Shown here piece after piece: positions 38,469 to 47,960 of a stretch of DNA of 64,000 bases; position 1 is the stretch's first letter, and each line of letters opens with the position of its first letter. The stretch comes from Oligoflexia bacterium (GTDB lineage Bacteria; Bdellovibrionota; Bacteriovoracia; Bacteriovoracales; Bacteriovoracaceae): contig JADFZW010000008.1 in the NCBI GenBank assembly GCA_015232355.1, positions 1-64,000 of the forward strand, written 5' to 3'. The position numbers and the translations under genes were made by a program. The notes under the pieces were generated by a model. It ran no database searches, was not told where the DNA came from, and saw nothing but the letters and a program-made list of their open reading frames with translations.

Positions 38469-39935
38469 TTAAAATATTTCCTCTGTCCAGTAAGCATTCC
38501 CTTCTGTAGCAGCATTATGTTCAATTGGCAGGTCACTGTCATTATAAAAACCTGCTGATAAAACATTTTCTAAATAATGGATACATTTATCTTGGATGTA
38601 TAAACAGTAATTTTGAGAATATGATCCTAATAGGAAGAATGCAGTATGATAATTAGTACTTAGATTGTTAACCGTAATGTTATCTCTAAAAACTAGGCCT
38701 GGTTGAATAAATGTATTTGGCTCGAAAGGAATAGGATAGCGTGGGTAAGTACTGAATTGATTTAGATCACTACCTGTCCGGTCGCCACCCGTAGAGGTGG
38801 CCTGAGCATATTCAAACCATCCTTGGTATTGGCCTTCAGAATAGTAAGACGGTGAAATAATAAGAGCAGTTTTAACATTTGAATTGGATATTGATGAATC
38901 ATAATTACCATAAAGATATTTGACTAATCCAATGTAAATCATTCTAGCTTTAAGGTCCCAAGTTGCAAATCTATTGGCCTCACCAGAAATAGATATGGCA
39001 ATCGCATTGCAATTATTAGTGCTACAATCTGCTTGATGATTTCTCTTCAAATATTTGAGAGTAAACTCTTGTAAAGCAAAATCACCTGTAATATGCATTC
39101 TTACATGAAATGAATTATTACTACTTCTTAAAACTCTATCCATTGAAAAAGAATTTAGCATAGGATTATATGACAAGTAAGTAAATGAATTGCTATTAGA
39201 GTTAATCTCATTTATAAGAATTTTCCATATGCCACCATAACTATTCCAAGTGGCCGCTTTGGCAACTTTAATAGTAAGTGTCTCGCCGGATGGAGAGACA
39301 GCAGATATTGTAACTTTTTGCTGGTAGGTTTCTGTAGGAAATGCACTACTTGAATTGTCTTTATTAAATGGAACAACAATTCTTCCAGCTGAAGTGGTGG
39401 CCGAGAAGGATGCAGTACCAGTTAGACCATTTCTTATATCAATGTTTTTAGTGCATGCTTCATTATTGGGTAATGAAGTCCAGGCATAGAGAATTAGAAA
39501 TGTCATATTTATATTATCTAAGATGTTTTCTATCCCAAAATCTATAGTGCCTGCTGGAAGATAAGGAGAAAGATCAAAGCGAGTTGAATCTACTAGTAAT
39601 CGGTAAAGCTCAAATCCAACCCATCCAGAATTTGTTGCGGTAGTTGTAGGTGTCCAACCAGCGGAGAACCAAGAAGGAAGTGCCTCGCTATAATCTCTTC
39701 CCCAATCTCCCTTCGTTATAATGAGGCCTCTTTTTTTAAGTGTATCAGTTGCCGTGGTGACATCTCCAGCTGCCGGTAAAATTTTATTAAGAACAGAGCG
39801 TGCGTCGAATGTTTGTTGAGGGAGACCAGAAGGGGCACTATCATATTTACTACATGAGAATAAAAATATGGTAAATAATATTGATAATATGAATAAGAAA
39901 ATACAAATATTAATTAACGAAAAAACATTTTTCAT
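38469..39935 (-). CDS. Lipoprotein of unknown function
   Basis: 488 residues. Hydrophobic leader (SLINICIFLFILSILFTIF) ending in LFSC, a lipobox with C at about residue 28. Mature part is Ser/Asn/Thr-rich and beta-like, with an even scatter of aromatic residues. No known domain. The gene is monocistronic by spacing. It could be a surface-exposed lipoprotein. Real gene judging by length, leader and codon usage; function unknown. Confidence 0.7.
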   Translation of the reverse strand: MKNVFSLINICIFLFILSILFTIFLFSCSKYDSAPSGLPQQTFDARSVLNKILPAAGDVTTATDTLKKRGLIITKGDWGRDYSEALPSWFSAGWTPTTTATNSGWVGFELYRLLVDSTRFDLSPYLPAGTIDFGIENILDNINMTFLILYAWTSLPNNEACTKNIDIRNGLTGTASFSATTSAGRIVVPFNKDNSSSAFPTETYQQKVTISAVSPSGETLTIKVAKAATWNSYGGIWKILINEINSNSNSFTYLSYNPMLNSFSMDRVLRSSNNSFHVRMHITGDFALQEFTLKYLKRNHQADCSTNNCNAIAISISGEANRFATWDLKARMIYIGLVKYLYGNYDSSISNSNVKTALIISPSYYSEGQYQGWFEYAQATSTGGDRTGSDLNQFSTYPRYPIPFEPNTFIQPGLVFRDNITVNNLSTNYHTAFFLLGSYSQNYCLYIQDKCIHYLENVLSAGFYNDSDLPIEHNAATEGNAYWTEEIF

Positions 39936-40195
39936 TGGGTATAAACCTTCAACTAAAAATTCTAGAACTAATTAATTTTCTCCCATCCTAATAAAACAGT
40001 AGCAATGGAAATATAATAATTCAAATAAAAATAAAAAATATCCTTGAATGGAGTTCTTTATTTCTCGGGCCGTTGTGAGGTCTGTTGCTTGCTTAATTAA
40101 ATAAGCACCTCCTGGCCCGCTTTTAATTTCTCTTGAGAATTAATTTGTTTTTGCTCATTAAATAATGAGCATGAGCATGAGCATCACTCTCACTC
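39936..40195. other. Intergenic region with three consecutive hairpins (40066-40170)
   Basis: (1) CGGGCC 40066-40071 pairs with GGCCCG 40114-40119, with an inner GAGGT/ACCTC stem. (2) TTCTC/GAGAA around 40127-40140 inside a longer imperfect AT-rich inverted repeat. (3) GCTCATTA 40153-40160 pairs with TAATGAGC 40163-40170. Hexamer tracts (ATGAGC, ACTCTC) follow. They lie between pbpC (ends 40196) and the lipoprotein gene (starts 39935), so they may combine a terminator and the lipoprotein promoter, or a small structured RNA. Confidence 0.4.
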
Positions 40196-42454
40196 TCACT
40201 TAACAACAAATGAAATCTGATCAAGAATTTTATTTTGCCCCTGTTTTTGATCAGATGCTGATACTGATGCTGATACTAATGCTAATGAAAGATTATATTT
40301 TCCTGGCCTGATTTTCCACTTTACACTCTTCTCCCCTCTAGATACCACCTCTCCATTTAAGATCCATAAATTTTTATCTACAGAAACATCTTTGGCCTCA
40401 AAAAAAATATATTGCCACTTTTGAGGGATATCGGGATCTAAAGCAATAATCGTTTGATCTGTTGGATATGTAATTTTTGGAAAAGAGACATTGGTAAAAT
40501 TTGTTGCTTTTGTTTTTATTTTTGCTATCAATTTATCAGAGTGTGATAGAGGATGGTTAAGGGAATCCATAATCTGCGCCCAAATAGGAGCGGCCCCCAT
40601 AACTCCACTTACATTCCACATAGGAAGACCGTGCATATTTCCCACCCATACTGCTACAGTATAATCTTTAGAAAATCCTACACACCAATTATCTCGCATA
40701 TCTTTACTCGTTCCAGTCTTAACTGGAAATTGCCCTCTAGTATTTAAAACTGAATTAGCACCAAAAGTGATAATTCGATTATCTTTATTAGATAATATTT
40801 CCGAAATACTTTTTGCTGTATTTGAAGAAAAAATTCGTTTAGCTTTGAATGTTGATATCGAGCTTGAGTTTGAAATTGAGCTCGGTCTCCATACACCATC
40901 ATTTGCAAAGACTCTCATCGCATTCGCTACCTCTAACAATGAAACATCCACTGCTCCTAAGGCCAGCGATGGGCCGTAGTAATCATCTCTTTGTAAATTT
41001 GTTAAACCTAAATCTTTAAGTAAGGATAAGAAATTATCAGTGCCTATTAGTTGTAGAGTTCTTACCGCCGGAACATTAAGAGAGGAAGCAAGCGCTTGAG
41101 CAAGTGATACTTCTCCTACAAAAACTTTATCATAATTTTGAGGATTGTATTCACCTCCCGCAACCGCAATAGATATTGGACTATCATCAAGAATAGAATC
41201 CACTTGCAAATATTTTTTTTCCAGTGCATAGGCATATAGAAATGGTTTTAAAATCGAACCTGCTTGTCTTCTGGCATTGGCACCATCAACGTAAGTGGCC
41301 GATGAATCCTCTCCAATGTTTGCAAGGTATGCAACTATTTTGTCAGTAGGATTGTGAATAACAACAACGGCAGCATCATTAACATTTCTATCTTTTAAGT
41401 GGTTAACTTGTTCTTTTGCTAAATCAAAGACTAACTTTTGGATATTAAAATCAATAGATGTTTTTACAACATTTTGATTTATACCATTACCAACACCAAC
41501 ACTAGTAACATCCAATAATAAATTTCCACGCTCGCCCAGCGATGGAATGTAATCACCATCCTTTCCCTTATTAAATTGTAAAGTGTTTGCATGTAAAGAA
41601 GTATGTAAAATACTTTTTGTCCAATCATCTAACTTAGAACAATCGCTACTTCTATCAAAAAACTGCGGATCAATATTTTTAAGTTCCTCTCTAAGCAAAC
41701 ACTCTCGTCTTATAACTTTCTCTACAGTTGCATTAGGTGAACGAACTAAAACTGTAAGCAACACTCCTTCATCAATAGTTAAATTCTTACTACTCTTTTT
41801 AAATAACTTTGATGATGCCGCCGCTATTCCTTGAAGTTCTCCTCTGAAAAATATTAGATTTAAATATGCTTCCAATATTTGCGTTTTAGACCACATCTTT
41901 TCTAATTGGCGTGCATATTGTATTTGCTTAATCTTATCATTAATATTTTTTAAAATAGGTACTCTCTTTTCCAACCCAGATCGCTCACTCTTCTCACTCT
42001 TCTCAAATTTCTTATAGAGTAATTTCACTAACTGCATACTGATAGTGCTGGCGCCACCTCTCTTTTTACTATCTTTATTACTACTACCTTTAATTTGCGA
42101 CCAAGTTGCCGACAGGAGCGACCACCAAGCAACTCCACTATGAGAGTAAAAATCTCTATCTTCAGAGTATAATAGTATAGATAAAAAATCAGCAGAGACT
42201 TCGCTTAAGGTTATCCACTCCATACGATAAACATTAAAATCAGTACGAACTCTTTTTAAGAGAATATCATTTTTATCTACAATCGAAATCTCTGATGAAT
42301 GAAAGCTACTCTTCACCTCTTCAAAGCTTGGAATAAAACTTGGAATTTGCTCGGCCAATACATTAATCGGCAACAATGTAGTAACTGCAGTTACTGCAGT
42401 AACTGCAGTAATTGTAATAATAGTAGTAACAAATATACAAATAATTCGATACAT
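40196..42454 (-). CDS. pbpC: Penicillin-binding protein 1C
   Basis: 752 residues from the ATG at 42454 (AAGGA ribosome site; longer start codons lie inside the upstream gene). Membrane anchor, then a GT51 glycosyltransferase domain (EDRDFYSHSGV near 98, GGASTISMQLVKL near 135), a transpeptidase domain with SILKP (SxxK near 400), SLN near 450 and KTGTS near 583, and the C-terminal BiPBP_C domain. In other bacteria pbpC sits directly beside an alpha-2-macroglobulin gene, thought to protect and repair the wall after envelope breach. Here a 5.4-kb gene lies between them, with only a 2-nt gap to pbpC. A 9-bp repeat (42381-42416) encodes part of the membrane anchor. Confidence 0.95.
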   Translation of the reverse strand: MYRIICIFVTTIITITAVTAVTAVTTLLPINVLAEQIPSFIPSFEEVKSSFHSSEISIVDKNDILLKRVRTDFNVYRMEWITLSEVSADFLSILLYSEDRDFYSHSGVAWWSLLSATWSQIKGSSNKDSKKRGGASTISMQLVKLLYKKFEKSEKSERSGLEKRVPILKNINDKIKQIQYARQLEKMWSKTQILEAYLNLIFFRGELQGIAAASSKLFKKSSKNLTIDEGVLLTVLVRSPNATVEKVIRRECLLREELKNIDPQFFDRSSDCSKLDDWTKSILHTSLHANTLQFNKGKDGDYIPSLGERGNLLLDVTSVGVGNGINQNVVKTSIDFNIQKLVFDLAKEQVNHLKDRNVNDAAVVVIHNPTDKIVAYLANIGEDSSATYVDGANARRQAGSILKPFLYAYALEKKYLQVDSILDDSPISIAVAGGEYNPQNYDKVFVGEVSLAQALASSLNVPAVRTLQLIGTDNFLSLLKDLGLTNLQRDDYYGPSLALGAVDVSLLEVANAMRVFANDGVWRPSSISNSSSISTFKAKRIFSSNTAKSISEILSNKDNRIITFGANSVLNTRGQFPVKTGTSKDMRDNWCVGFSKDYTVAVWVGNMHGLPMWNVSGVMGAAPIWAQIMDSLNHPLSHSDKLIAKIKTKATNFTNVSFPKITYPTDQTIIALDPDIPQKWQYIFFEAKDVSVDKNLWILNGEVVSRGEKSVKWKIRPGKYNLSLALVSASVSASDQKQGQNKILDQISFVVK
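42381..42416 (-). repeat. In-frame tandem repeat, 9 bp x 4
   Basis: GTAACTGCA-type units (three PstI-like CTGCAG in a row) inside the membrane anchor of pbpC; encodes Thr-Ala-Val repeats. Confidence 0.85.
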
Positions 42455-42456
42455 GC

Positions 42457-45400
42457 TTATTCCTTCGATTGCAAACAACAAAGACAATTATCAAGCAAGT
42501 TATATAGAATACGTTTTCCTATTTGATACTTTCCGATTTCATCAAAAAATATCTTCTCAATATCCTCTGAAGAAAGAATATCACTAATATAACTGGTCGT
42601 ATCGAATATTTTCAAGAGTACCTCAAACTCTGGATCAAAAGCGATGCCATTAGTATCTAGTATTTTTTTGATTAATGTGATTTTTTGGGAAATTTTTGCA
42701 TCTTCACCATCACTCTTTCTAACTATTTTTTTAACCTCAAGTGTAAGTGCTTTTTCAAGTTTTTCAAACTTTTTTTGATCTTCGCTTTTCTCGTTTCCGC
42801 TATTATGAGCAAGCATATTTTTGAGAGTGGAAAGTGTTTTTTTGTCATTTTTATGGATGAGATTAAAAAGAAGATCATAAAATAATTCACGATTTTCTTT
42901 TTTTAGTTTGGCACAACTACCAAAGTCAATCAGATGAACCTCTTTTTTATCAGTATCTATTAAAATATTTCCAGGATGTAAATCAGCATGATATTTACCA
43001 TAAGTAAATATCTGTTGGATTAAAGAGGTATAGACTAACTTTGCGACATTTTTCTTATCCTCTTCACCCATACTTTTTATCAAATCATTTTTGAGCAGAG
43101 CTTTTCCCTTTGCAAATTGATCTACATATACATGTTGCCCTTTCAACTTTTTATCGACTTTTGGAACAACTAAATGCCATGAATTTATCTTATTTGCATG
43201 ACCTTTTATAAAAGAGGAGATTTCCATTTGGTTTTTCATCTCTTTTTCGATTTTTAACTCCTTCATAGCACCCTTTTCTATAGCATCTAAAAGTCCTTCT
43301 GAGAGTGGTAACTTTTCTTTAATCTCTTTTACTTTGAAGAGCTTTCTAATAATGGCCATGTTTTCTGGAATTTCATAATAGGCCATAGGACGATTAAATT
43401 TTAAAACCTTTTCCTTACCATTTCCTAGCGTTACACTATACACTTGCTTTAAAGAAGCACTTCCTAGCTTTTTATTAATTGCTTTGATTTTTTTTGTATC
43501 GACATTGTCTCGTTTGAGAGCATTAAGAATAAATCTTTTGTCTATGGCCTTAACATTGTCAGATAATTCACCAAGCACCTTCTTAAAATGCTCTCCTTTT
43601 ATCTCTGATCGTTTGGAAAGCACTTGTCCTAGTTTTATGCCAACAGTTCCAAAGCTAACTAAAAGATCCTTAATAGCATTATCTTTTCTTTCTAATTTCT
43701 CTTTTTCAGAGAGATTTTCTTCTATTTTATTACGATTTTTTAATAATCCACTAAATAATCCGTGCATTAAAGTTATCTGTTTTGTCTCAGGACTAACCTT
43801 GAAAAGTTTGCTAAATACAGTATATAAGATATCATTTCGTGGCCGATCTTTTTTTCCAATTGTCAGATAACCATAAATATCTTGTAGTAAAGATTCTTTA
43901 TTTTTAGAATTAGCAAAAATACCCTTTGGCCCTAAAAATAATCTGCTTACAATATCAAATCTTTCATTTTCAGAGGCATTTGCTAAATAGTTAGGATAGT
44001 CATCTAAATTAAGCTTCCATATCTTTTCAAAGTCGAGAACTTTTTTTGGTTTTTCTCCCTTGCCAATAAGCCAAGTAAATATCCCTATCTTTTCACTAGA
44101 ATCTAAATCCTCTATTTCATTACCTATCTTTTCAAATATTTCAACAATCATTTTTTTCTTATTATCGCTATTTGCTTCTTTAACAACATCCTTTTGCTCA
44201 TTTTCTTGATAACTGATTAACTCATCAACACTCATAGTGATATCTTGAAGCAACTCACTAAATAATTCTTTTTTTATCGGAGTAGAATTTTTAAAAAATC
44301 GATCAAGTACTTTTTTTACATCATTATAATTTTTAAATTTAACTACACCTTGTTTTATTTTTTCTAATATTATTTTCTTAGCAATGATCTCCTTAAGAGG
44401 ACCTTCTGTAAGAAGGTCAAATATAGTATCTGATTTTTCTTCAGTAATTTTTTGATCCCACTTCTCATATTGGAATGCTCCCTTCTCTTCTTTCAATGGA
44501 TCCACTGCTAGCACCTTAACTAGTAGACTATTTCTTATATTAGAAGGAATATCAAATAGCTTAAGTATAGTAGAGATTTTTTTATTTATATCTTTATCCA
44601 ACTCAAGACAATTTTTCATAAGTGGTAGTAGGATATAAAATTTTTTTTCTCTAAAATTATCCCAAAAATTTTCACAAGAAGGTGCTTCATGCTGTTGATC
44701 TAATATATCTTCATCACCTATATCTTTTAATGAAAAATCCTCTGACAAAAAACTATCACTATGCTCACTTTTTTCATTAGTATTTGAATATTCGCCATAC
44801 AAATACTTACTAAATTTTATCAACTCATCACACTTAATATTATTTCCCTTATCGCTATTCATGTTCTTTGGATCATCAGCAAAAGTCTTAAAAACTGTGG
44901 GCATCTCATCGATTTTTTTCTCTTCTGCTGCAAAGGGATTTCGTTCGAATGATTCCCCTAAAGGGTTTTTATTAGACATTGTTTCGCTATAAAACAAATA
45001 TCGGTTATTATCGCTCGGATTTAGGTATTTCAAAAAATCTTTATTCTGACTAAGTTCTAAGTTCTTGTCTAGATTTGTATTCCAATTAAGAGTAGCAAAA
45101 AATTCATCAAGCTGTGTTGTAGTTAGGGTCTTATATTGTTGTTTGTTTTTTAGTACTTCTTGAAAAATTTGTTTTTGTTTTTCTAGTGATAATTTTTTTA
45201 AATATTCAGGATCAAACCATATGCCTGAATTAGCACATTCATTCAAACAGTTGTAAAGCGCACTTTCATTTTTACTTACATCTTTTATATACTCTATACA
45301 AATAAATTTTGAACGTCCTTCATTTTCTCCTGCTGTTAAATCAATCTTATATGTGTTGCAATTCGGGCATTTTTTAAGAAGGGATATCTTTTCCTCTGAA

Positions 45401-47865
45401 CTACCTACTTTAGCTAAAAATTTTTCAATTGTTTGATGAATATATTCATCGTTATTTTTTATTTTACTCTCTGTAATTATTTGATCTAGAAATTTAAATA
45501 CATCATCCTCACTCTTTAGAATGCCTTTTTTCAATGCTTTTGCAAGCAAGGGATATAATTCCTTCAATATAGCTGTCTTTGTTCCTTTAGTAGTTATAAG
45601 CATATTAAAAAATTTTTTTAAATTTTCCTTATTTAATGGATATGCTATTAGCTTATCCATAAAAGATCCCACATCAGGATTATCATCTGTAGTTTCTTTA
45701 CCAAACTTAAAATCAAAGCTCAAAGACTTAGAAGGAGAACTTGGTTTTATAGGATTTAAAGGTTCTTCAAAACATCCAAGAGATGATGATTTATTAATAG
45801 ACCCAATATGTAGTTGCATGAATTTTAGAAAATCATCCATCTTAGGTTTTGATTTTTCTAAAATTTGAGCAAGTAATTTACAATAATTCAAATCCACATA
45901 TCCATTATTTTCTATTAAATAATCTACTATCTTTTTCGAACAACTATTCATATCATCTTCACTGTTTTGTGAAGTAAGTCCATTTTCAATTTCAGTTGCC
46001 AAAGTTTTAGCTATAACGGAAGATATACTTTGTAATTCCCTTATCCAGTCAATATTACCATAACTTCGTTGGTATTTGGGTCCTCTTGGTAAAGAGTCTA
46101 TGAAAGAAGCTTTCCCAACATCTCTCTCCACTAACTCTTTATTAAGTATGTATGCTAACTTGTAAGGAATTTTGCTAGGATTTGCAGAGAATAAAAGATT
46201 TGCGATAGTCATTCTTTCTTCATCTGATAATTTAGGATAACCACCATCATCTTTTTTATCTAGTATCATTTTTATTTTATTACTAACTATTTTAATTAAT
46301 TCTTGGGAAGTAGACTTATCATCTGGATGTTCATTTAGTGGCCTCATGATTTCTTCTCTAAATCCTTCTTGCTTTTTATTTTCTTTTTTCTCTTTTCTCC
46401 AAGATAATCTATTCTCTTCTTTTTTTGCTTTTTTATACAATAGTGATTTTGCAACAATCTTATAAAGTAAAATTTCTTTGTTCGCTTTAAAATATTTTTT
46501 GGTCAGCTGATGTTTTTTTTCATCACCAGCAAAAAGCAAATCAATCTTTTTCTGAAGAGATTTAGCACACTTCTGGTTTACATCTTTTTGTGATACTTTA
46601 CTATCGACAAGAAATTTCTCTCCCAAATTAACAAGAGGCATTTGCTTTTTCTTTGAGTTCTTCTCGTATACTTGTAGATAATAATCTGTTTCCTCCAATA
46701 CCTCGCCAACAATTGCACTTATGTCTATATTGTCTGAACTTAAATTATCTTCACATTTTTCGAGCTGATCATTCATAAAAGTAGATATCTTTAATAATTC
46801 AGTAATCTGATTTATTTGTTGTAAATTTTCTGCTTTATCAATCTTTTGCTTTAAACTATCAATACTTATATTTTCAAATAATTCTTTTTCAAAATTAAAG
46901 CGTTGACTCCTCTCAAAACCTAGTGTTTCCAGATCCGGAGCATTTTTATTTTTTAAATCATCTAAAAATAAATTCTCCCAGTAATTACTATTAATTTCAT
47001 GATATGCTTTGATTTTTCTCCTATGAGTTAATGGATGACTGGCAGTAACCATAGTAACTAATTTTTCTAATTCATCATCATTTCCTACATCTTTATCCGA
47101 CCTTTCAATCTCTTCAAATAATTTTAAAATATTCATGCCTTCAATTGGATTATCTTTTTCTTTTTTTGACATCGAATTAGGTTGATCTAGTAAACGTAAA
47201 CCATATTGATCCGCAAAGTACTCTTCATATAAATTCAAATTGCTTTCTTGCACTTTCTTATTCTTTTTTTGATTCATATTGAAAACAATATGCCCAACTT
47301 CATGACCAAGAATAAATTTCAAAGCACTTTTATTTAATCTTCCTTTTTTTCTTAGTAAATCTAAGAGCCCCCAATTGATATTAATTATTTTATTTTCTCT
47401 GTCAATAAAAGCATTGATACTCTCATTGTCAGTAAGGATCAAATCATAATTTTCAATATCAATTTTTTTTGATTTTAAATCATTTAAAATCTCTTTATAA
47501 ACATCCTCCACATACTTATAAATTTTAGATTGTTCAGAAATAGTTCCAAACCTAATCTTGGTTTTGAAAAGATAATTTTTCTTTTGGCGTTTTTTTATCT
47601 CCTCAATATTGGGCATGACAAAAGATTCCTCTTTGATCTTTGACTTTTCACAAGGTTTAATCTCTTTATCAATTTTTTTCCACTCTTCTCCAAGCTGATC
47701 AATTTCTTTTGTTTCAGATTCTACAACCACCTTTTTTTCACAACTTGAGATTATGCCCGTTTCACTACGAACTTCTTTTTCTTTTTCTTTGGAAGCAAAA
47801 GCTGTTGGAGTTAAAAATAATAAAGCGGATAACAAGTAAATAAATAATTTTTTTTTATTAAACAT
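42457..47865 (-). CDS. Exported giant fusion of an M48-like zinc peptidase and an ABC1/UbiB (ADCK) kinase
   Basis: 1802 residues. Signal peptide MFNKKKLFIYLLSALLFLTPTAFA. Peptidase motif LKFILGHEVGHIVFN near residue 185, followed by EEYFADQYGLRLL near 215, as in M48 peptidases (HExxH plus ExxAD). The middle 1100 residues are helical and lysine/glutamate-rich with a CPNCN zinc-ribbon-like patch near 830. From about 1395 the ABC1/UbiB fold: IKLGQVLSKRSEI (KxGQ), GSASLKQVYS (Ala-rich loop), EKVLKF (lysine), KYHADLHPGNILID (HxD-like) near 1620 and HLIDFGSCAKL near 1640. UbiB proteins are normally cytoplasmic or membrane-bound ATP-binding kinases; an exported one with a protease is remarkable. Ends 3 nt before pbpC. 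Both halves look intact. Role unknown. Confidence 0.85.
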   Translation of the reverse strand: MFNKKKLFIYLLSALLFLTPTAFASKEKEKEVRSETGIISSCEKKVVVESETKEIDQLGEEWKKIDKEIKPCEKSKIKEESFVMPNIEEIKKRQKKNYLFKTKIRFGTISEQSKIYKYVEDVYKEILNDLKSKKIDIENYDLILTDNESINAFIDRENKIININWGLLDLLRKKGRLNKSALKFILGHEVGHIVFNMNQKKNKKVQESNLNLYEEYFADQYGLRLLDQPNSMSKKEKDNPIEGMNILKLFEEIERSDKDVGNDDELEKLVTMVTASHPLTHRRKIKAYHEINSNYWENLFLDDLKNKNAPDLETLGFERSQRFNFEKELFENISIDSLKQKIDKAENLQQINQITELLKISTFMNDQLEKCEDNLSSDNIDISAIVGEVLEETDYYLQVYEKNSKKKQMPLVNLGEKFLVDSKVSQKDVNQKCAKSLQKKIDLLFAGDEKKHQLTKKYFKANKEILLYKIVAKSLLYKKAKKEENRLSWRKEKKENKKQEGFREEIMRPLNEHPDDKSTSQELIKIVSNKIKMILDKKDDGGYPKLSDEERMTIANLLFSANPSKIPYKLAYILNKELVERDVGKASFIDSLPRGPKYQRSYGNIDWIRELQSISSVIAKTLATEIENGLTSQNSEDDMNSCSKKIVDYLIENNGYVDLNYCKLLAQILEKSKPKMDDFLKFMQLHIGSINKSSSLGCFEEPLNPIKPSSPSKSLSFDFKFGKETTDDNPDVGSFMDKLIAYPLNKENLKKFFNMLITTKGTKTAILKELYPLLAKALKKGILKSEDDVFKFLDQIITESKIKNNDEYIHQTIEKFLAKVGSSEEKISLLKKCPNCNTYKIDLTAGENEGRSKFICIEYIKDVSKNESALYNCLNECANSGIWFDPEYLKKLSLEKQKQIFQEVLKNKQQYKTLTTTQLDEFFATLNWNTNLDKNLELSQNKDFLKYLNPSDNNRYLFYSETMSNKNPLGESFERNPFAAEEKKIDEMPTVFKTFADDPKNMNSDKGNNIKCDELIKFSKYLYGEYSNTNEKSEHSDSFLSEDFSLKDIGDEDILDQQHEAPSCENFWDNFREKKFYILLPLMKNCLELDKDINKKISTILKLFDIPSNIRNSLLVKVLAVDPLKEEKGAFQYEKWDQKITEEKSDTIFDLLTEGPLKEIIAKKIILEKIKQGVVKFKNYNDVKKVLDRFFKNSTPIKKELFSELLQDITMSVDELISYQENEQKDVVKEANSDNKKKMIVEIFEKIGNEIEDLDSSEKIGIFTWLIGKGEKPKKVLDFEKIWKLNLDDYPNYLANASENERFDIVSRLFLGPKGIFANSKNKESLLQDIYGYLTIGKKDRPRNDILYTVFSKLFKVSPETKQITLMHGLFSGLLKNRNKIEENLSEKEKLERKDNAIKDLLVSFGTVGIKLGQVLSKRSEIKGEHFKKVLGELSDNVKAIDKRFILNALKRDNVDTKKIKAINKKLGSASLKQVYSVTLGNGKEKVLKFNRPMAYYEIPENMAIIRKLFKVKEIKEKLPLSEGLLDAIEKGAMKELKIEKEMKNQMEISSFIKGHANKINSWHLVVPKVDKKLKGQHVYVDQFAKGKALLKNDLIKSMGEEDKKNVAKLVYTSLIQQIFTYGKYHADLHPGNILIDTDKKEVHLIDFGSCAKLKKENRELFYDLLFNLIHKNDKKTLSTLKNMLAHNSGNEKSEDQKKFEKLEKALTLEVKKIVRKSDGEDAKISQKITLIKKILDTNGIAFDPEFEVLLKIFDTTSYISDILSSEDIEKIFFDEIGKYQIGKRILYNLLDNCLCCLQSKE

Positions 47866-47960
47866 AATTATTTTACCTTGGTTATAAGTTTTACTTACTT
47901 TCTTATAACCATATCGGAATCTTTATCCTTTTATTTAGAAAGTATTTTATTTAGAAAGAT

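Noticed and set aside
38349-38558. 69-codon plus-strand frame after the AAA relic
   Set aside because: No ribosome site, no recognisable product, and it runs 90 bp into the lipoprotein gene on the other strand.
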